Below are positions 59,101 through 64,000 of a DNA stretch of 64,000 nt, one piece after another (the first letter of the stretch is position 1; each line of letters starts with the position of its first letter). The notes beneath the pieces are model-generated. The model saw only the letters and a program-made list of their open reading frames with translations, ran no database searches and was not told where the DNA came from. The DNA comes from Larix kaempferi (lineage: Eukaryota; Streptophyta; Pinopsida; Pinales; Pinaceae): positions 984,501 to 1,048,500 of the forward strand of contig BSBM01001664.1 in the NCBI GenBank assembly GCA_027924585.1. Direction: 5' to 3'. Made by a program: the position numbers and the translations under genes.

Positions 59101-60896
59101 AATGTGATGCTTCAGGTGGAGGAATAGGGGTTGTCCTAAAGCAAGGCCAACACCCCATAGCCTTTGAGAGCAGAAAGTTGCAGCCTCATGAAAAAATTTA
59201 CTCCATCTATGATAAAGAAATGCTGGCCATTATGCATGCACTGGCCAAATTCAGACAATACTTGGTGGGCAACAAGTTTGTGGTGAAAACTGACCATAAT
59301 AGTCTAAGACACTTTCTCACCCAAAAAGATCTAAATGAAAGGCAAAAAAAGTGGGTAAGAAAGATTCAAGCTTATGATTTTGATATTGAATATGTCAAAG
59401 GAAAGAATAATATAGTAGCAGATGCTTTGTCAAGAAGGCCTTCCTTTTCTCTCATGGATATTGCCAAGGATTGGAAAAACATGCTACTAGTTGAATATGC
59501 CAAAGACAAATTTGCTTGTGATGTGTTGGATGGAATCAAAGGGGATGATAATTATAGGATTTTGAATGGGCTGATATATTATAAGGGAAGAATTTATTTA
59601 GTTCATAACTCCAAGCTCAAGTACTGAATTTTGCAAGAAGCACATGATTCCCCACTAGCGGGCCATCCAAGGATCTTCAAAACTTATAGACAGTTGAGGA
59701 AAATATTTTTTTGGAAGGGGCTGAAGGAAGATGTTCAGAAGTATGTGAATGAATGTAAAGCATGTCAACAAAACAAATCAGAACTTACATGTCCAGCCGG
59801 CCTATTACAACCATTGCCCATTCTGGAGCAAAAATGGGACAGTATTTCCATGGATTTCATCACCGGATTGCCTAAATCCTTAGGTAAGGATTGCATCTAT
59901 GTGGTAGTTGATAGGTTCAAAAAATTTGCTCATTTGTTTGCTGTTACATCATCTTTTAGTGCTGCACAAGTGGCTGATATTTTTTTCAAAGAAATCTTCA
60001 GATTGCATGGGCTCCCCAAGAGCATTGTCAGTGATAGAGATAGTAGATTCATGGGTGCTTTTTGGAAAGAACTTTTTAGATTGGTAGGCACTCAATTGAC
60101 TCCAAGTACTAGCTATCATCCACAAACTGATGGACAAACAGAGAGGGTAAACCAATGGTTGGAAGGATACCTAAGAAACTATGTGGGAGGGCAGCAAAAA
60201 GCATGGGCAAAATGGCTACACTTGGGTGAGTTTTGCTACAACACCACTTATCATATGTCAATAGGAATGTCTCCTTTCAAAGCATTATATGGTTATGATG
60301 CACTTACATTTGCTGACATTATATTTGGTGATAGTAGAGCCCCAAAGGCTAAAGATTGGGTGGAAGAGAGCCAAGAAATTTTAAAGCTCTTGAAAGACAA
60401 TTTGCAGGTTGCTCAAAATCAGCAAAAACAATATGCTGATAGACATAGAGAAGAGAGAACCTTTCAAGTCAATGATTTAGTATATTTAAGGTTACAGCCC
60501 TATAAACAAACATCTCTCAAAAATAATGGAGCAAAAAAATTAAAACCAAATTACTATGGGCCATACAAGGTAGTGCGGAAGGTTGGAGAAGTAGCATATG
60601 AACTAGAACTTCCGGAAGGGAGTAAAATCCACAATGTATTTCATGTTTCTTGTCTTAAGAAAGCTCTTGGTCAGCAAATCATCACTTCAGAAATACTTCC
60701 TCCTTTGGATGATGAAGGTCAGCTCACACTTGTTCCGGAAAAGATTTTGAAGACACGGGAAAGAAGGTTGAGGAGTAGAATCATCAAAGAATATTTAGTG
60801 CAATAGAAAGACTTACCAAATGAAGATGCCACATGGGAAGAGGAGAATATTTTGCAGCATCCAAATTTGAAATTGCTTGAGGACAAGCAATCTTGA
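56139..60896 (+). pseudogene. gag-pol polyprotein of chromovirus F (three in-frame stops)
   Basis: ATG 56139 begins one frame of 1,586 codons ending at TGA 60894-60896. There is no frameshift, only stops at 57378-57380 (TAG), 59625-59627 (TGA) and 60804-60806 (TAG). Domains: gag capsid (LEGDANEWWFHGL, residue about 240), CCHC knuckle (CFTC...GHKC, about 410, hit by the first stop), protease (LVDGGATHNF, about 500), RT (VFFDDILIYS, about 840), RNase H (VECDASGGG, about 990; TDHNSL; ADALSRRP), integrase (GHP, CKACQQNK; then SMDFITGLP, VSDRDSRFM and TERVNQW for Asp, Asp, Glu) and a chromodomain (EYLVQ...LPNEDATWEEE, about 1550, hit by the third stop). Chromodomains steer integration to marked chromatin. 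Confidence 0.95.
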
Positions 60897-60907
60897 GTGG
60901 GGAGGAC
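60897..60907 (+). other. Polypurine tract of element F
   Basis: GTGGGGAGGAC lies between the polyprotein stop and the 3' LTR. Confidence 0.85.
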
Positions 60908-62676
60908 TGTAATGTCCCCATTCAAATAAGTGCATAGTAAGACAATCCCATCAATCCTACTAGTTTCCTAGGTTGGATGGGCACATGTGGGATGGTAATA
61001 AGGAAACTAATAAATGATATTTAGACATTAGAATGGTTCAATCATTTAATAAATATGATGAATAAATAAATTCAAGAGAAATTCTAGGTGGCAAGTGGTT
61101 TTGGAGACATATGGAGGTGGTGGGACCCACACTAGCTTGATTTTTCAATGACACATGGCAGCTCTCTCTTGCCGATTCGAATTCATGGGAAGGTGAACAC
61201 TCTTGAGTGAGTTGGTAAGTCATAACACATGGCATTGAGCATATTAGGTCGAAATGGGAAGGAATAGTAACCTCCATGGGAGAGGAAGAATCAAATTGGA
61301 GACTAGTGGACACATGGGCTAGATTCCCTAGTTTTATGACAACAATAATGAAGCATCTATGACATTTTATGACAAAATTCAGACCTGACTTCTTACACCT
61401 GACCATTATGACATGTCAGCCCCAAAAATAGGCTCAAGAAGGCGCTCATGGAGTTGGAGGAATCTAAAGAGACTCAAATTCGAATTTGGGAGAAGATGGA
61501 AGGTTGGAACTAGGAGACAAATGGCAAATGAGGAATATTTTCTAAAGGGAAAATTATTGAATCTATTTAGAGGATTTTGACCCCTTGAAGGCTAATGTTG
61601 GTTATAAAATGTAGAAATCAAGTATGAGAATGGATTTTGAGGATTTGAGAAAAATTGCATTTGTGAAGAGAGAGCTAGTGGATGACTAGTTTCTTGCCTT
61701 AGCCAATTTCGAGGGTGAAAGATTCCCATCCAAGTTGGTGTTTGGAGAGGCCACTCAGGTCTTTCATGGTGCTTTAATGGAGTTTGTATTTGCAGGTAGC
61801 AGCTACAGGAAGTTTCATGGTTTGGTTTAGTGCAGCACTTTCTCTCCACCGTTTCCAGTTTTGAAGGCATATTCGTGCTCCTTGAGGGAGGGCGTTTTTG
61901 GTGAGCACTTGTGCTTCTTGAGAGAGATTCTCATTATATATTTATGATTGTAATAGCTTCATATCCTATTTTATTTATATTCAGAAAGTCTCAGGTCGAA
62001 ATACCCACTGGTTGTATGCAAAACTATTGGTTAATGAGCAAACAATGTCCATTTCCCCAATGCATTGATGTATAACACTATAATGTTGATTATTTCGAAT
62101 GGATGGATGATTATCTGATATATTTGTGATAAATATACTTCCATGGATGTCTTCTACAAGTTTCATGTACTGTACTTGAGCATTTGAAGCATTTTTACTC
62201 AGTTTAGTTGTATTGGGAGGTGAAATAGTGCCATTTCCCCAAGGGTCGAATTGGGGGTTTTTGCTGTTGAATGTGAGAGAGTTAGAAAAGTATTAAAAAT
62301 AAATTAATGGTGCATATGAGACCTTAATCACATACATAACACATTATATACCTCTATTCATAAATTTGTGGGAGTTTGGAGGCATTTGGAAGGCCATTTG
62401 CAGTGTTTCCCGAGGGGGATTTGATGCACAAATTACTAGTCAAAATTACATATGTTGATCAGAATACAAATCAAGTTTGCAGCAGTATTTGGAGGGCCAT
62501 AAAACATCCCTGAACCTTATATTCAATTCTAAATACCATTCATACACTCCTACAGAAGATTTGGGAGCATTTGGGTTGATTTGGAGGTCAAAACAGTAAA
62601 ACTAGTCAAAGGTCGAAATTGGGAAAAAAAGTGGAAAATTGGGCATTTTAATAAAATTTGAAAAAGGGATATTACA
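60908..62676 (+). repeat. 3' LTR of element F (1,769 bp)
   Basis: Full-length match to 54339-56108. It ends ATATTACA before TTTTT. Confidence 0.95.
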
Positions 62677-62681
62677 TTTTT

Positions 62682-64000
62682 CAATAGGAATCACTTGTTT
62701 ACATTTTCTAGCAATATGCCCATAGTTACCACCTTTGTAACATTCTATGTCATACCTCTGTAAGGGTGCAAAAGAATTCTGACTTCTTCCTTTTGGAAGA
62801 TCACTAGAATTGTATTTGTAGGGAGATTTCTTATTATGTTTTTGTTACATCCTACAATCAAATGCTTTATGCACAATATTGTTACAGACATAACAATTAC
62901 CCAAAAAGAGTTGCATATTTATGCTTGTCATTGGTCTTCTTGGCATCTTTCTTGTCCTACTTTCGTTTTGAAAATAAGCAATTTTGTTACTATCTTCCTT
63001 TTCAACTGGGTCTTTGAGTACAACAACATAACTCCTTTTATTTCCATCTTTTATTGTGCAAGAGGATTGCTCTGACTTTATTCCTTTGTCATAACCTAAT
63101 CCCATTTTATTATGTATGATCTTTGGCAACTTGGGATGTCATCTAGATTTTTTGAGCTGCTCTTAAACTTTGATTGAAAATATTCTTCATCAATCTTCTT
63201 TCTAAGAAAGACCATTTCAGCTTCAAACTTCTCTAATTCTTGCTCTCTTTTCTTAAGCTGTTGCTCTAGACTGTTTTCAACCCTTTTAGCTTCTTGAAGC
63301 TGATTTTTTAAGTCAGCAATGATTCTTTATGTATCATTGTTTTTCTCTTCGAACTTTGTCACTTTGGTTTTTAATTGTTTTTACATCCTTTTATACTCCC
63401 TTAATTCTTCAAGAGCACTTATGATCTCTACTTCAAGATATACCACTCCTTCTAATTCTTCTTCAAGTTTTTCACTCTCTATCCCCATGAATAGAACTTC
63501 TGCTTCTTCATATTCACTAGACTCATCTGAGAAACTATCATCCATGGAGTAAAAGGTATTCTTTTTTTTTCTTCCTAAAACTCTTTTTGTTCTTCTTGAG
63601 GTCTTCAGGGAACTCATTATCGTCTTCTTGTTTGGGATAAGGGAATTTGGAATCAAAGTGACCAATTCCCCCACAGCTGAACCATTTTAAGGGCAATTTC
63701 CCTTTGTACTTACCACTACCCTTCTTAAGATTTTTAACAAGAAGAGCTTCTTCATCATCAGAGTCTTCTGATTGAATCTTCGTTTTAGATTTCTTAGCTA
63801 CTTTTGATGCTTTAAAAACCGCTTCCTTCTTTTGAGAATTATCTTGTCCAATCCTCATCTCATAAGCTATGAGGATCCCATATAGTTCATTCATGGTCAG
63901 CTTGTCAATATTTTCTCTATCTTCTAGGGTGGAAATATTAGGATTGTAAATCTTTGGAAGTGATCTTAGTACTTTTTCAACTATTTCCATTTCTTCCAAT
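62682..64000 (-). pseudogene. gag of copia element E (5' end beyond the window)
   Basis: It enters the window in frame with LRSLPKIYN and MNELYGILIAYEM. The first knuckle (63999-63538 frame) reads FSCGGIGHFDSKF, with first and last Cys lost. A Glu/Lys-rich, probably coiled-coil region follows (63670-63180, stops present). A second knuckle, CYVCNNIVHKAFDC, is at 62.86 kb, and a third region, GGNYGHIARKC, is near 62.73 kb. The F insertion then splits it from the protease at 54338. Confidence 0.8.

Larger units (their letters stand above)
54339..62676 (+). mobile_element. Element F: chromodomain Ty3/gypsy (chromovirus), nearly intact, inside copia E
   Basis: A complete 8.34 kb element on the plus strand: LTRs of 1,770 and 1,769 bp, primer site TGGTATCAGAGC, one gag-pol frame, polypurine tract and TTTTT duplications. 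The C-terminal chromodomain places it among plant chromoviruses. LTR length and single frame suggest the Tekay/Del type. By eye the LTRs differ at about 50 positions (about 3%), so it is the youngest complete insertion here. Confidence 0.9.

Overview
The window is plant nuclear DNA made almost entirely of nested, decayed retrotransposons. I find no intact host gene, no RNA gene and no CRISPR array. The element types (Ty3/gypsy with a second RNase H, chromodomain Ty3/gypsy, Ty1/copia, RNase-H-bearing L1-type LINE), the initiator-Met-type primer sites, the plant-type intron and the solo LTRs all point to a large, repeat-rich plant genome. A gymnosperm would fit, but nothing seen decides it.

Layout. 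(1) 1-110 is a piece of the internal region of a type-B element (see 3). (2) 111 to about 14.6 kb is Tat-like Ty3/gypsy element A on the minus strand: 3' LTR 111-943, then, at rising coordinates, a 4.9 kb 3' region, second RNase H, integrase, RT/RNase H, an extra zinc-knuckle module, protease, gag and leader. Its 5' LTR is missing. The 3' region carries an intron-containing plant-mobile-domain-like gene (3951-5392) on the opposite strand, with its own TATA box. (3) About 14.6-28.9 kb is a second gypsy element, H (minus), whose gag is split by element B (15396-25241). B has 595-bp LTRs, a CATAT target duplication and no gag or pol. It holds an antisense fragment of an ABC-transporter gene and a solo LTR of family A. 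(4) 29.8-30.2 kb is an LTR of a small element G. (5) About 33.06-40.11 kb is a near full-length L1-type LINE (plus). (6) 40.56-44.30 kb is the 5' part of gypsy element C (plus), related to A. (7) 44.3-47.29 kb is the 3' end of copia element D (plus). (8) 47.29-64.0 kb is copia E (minus), arranged in tandem with a second truncated copy (E2) through one shared LTR. E is interrupted by a solo LTR (49617-51639, duplication GATAA) and by an almost intact chromodomain gypsy element F (54339-62676, duplication TTTTT).

Relative ages, from counting LTR differences by eye: F is youngest (about 3%) and B is older (about 6%). The family-A LTR copies at 111-943 and 17668-18501 also differ by about 6%. H, C, E2 and the LINE are older or truncated.

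The most interesting signals are four. The first is the spliced antisense plant-mobile-domain gene riding in element A, with hairpin-forming 34-bp repeats before it and a 14-mer repeat after it. The second is the duplicated proline-rich zinc-knuckle module between protease and RT of A. The third is the LARD-like element B carrying an ABC-transporter fragment. The fourth is that two family-A insertions occupy the same nucleotide position, with the same ATAAG duplication, in two copies of B.
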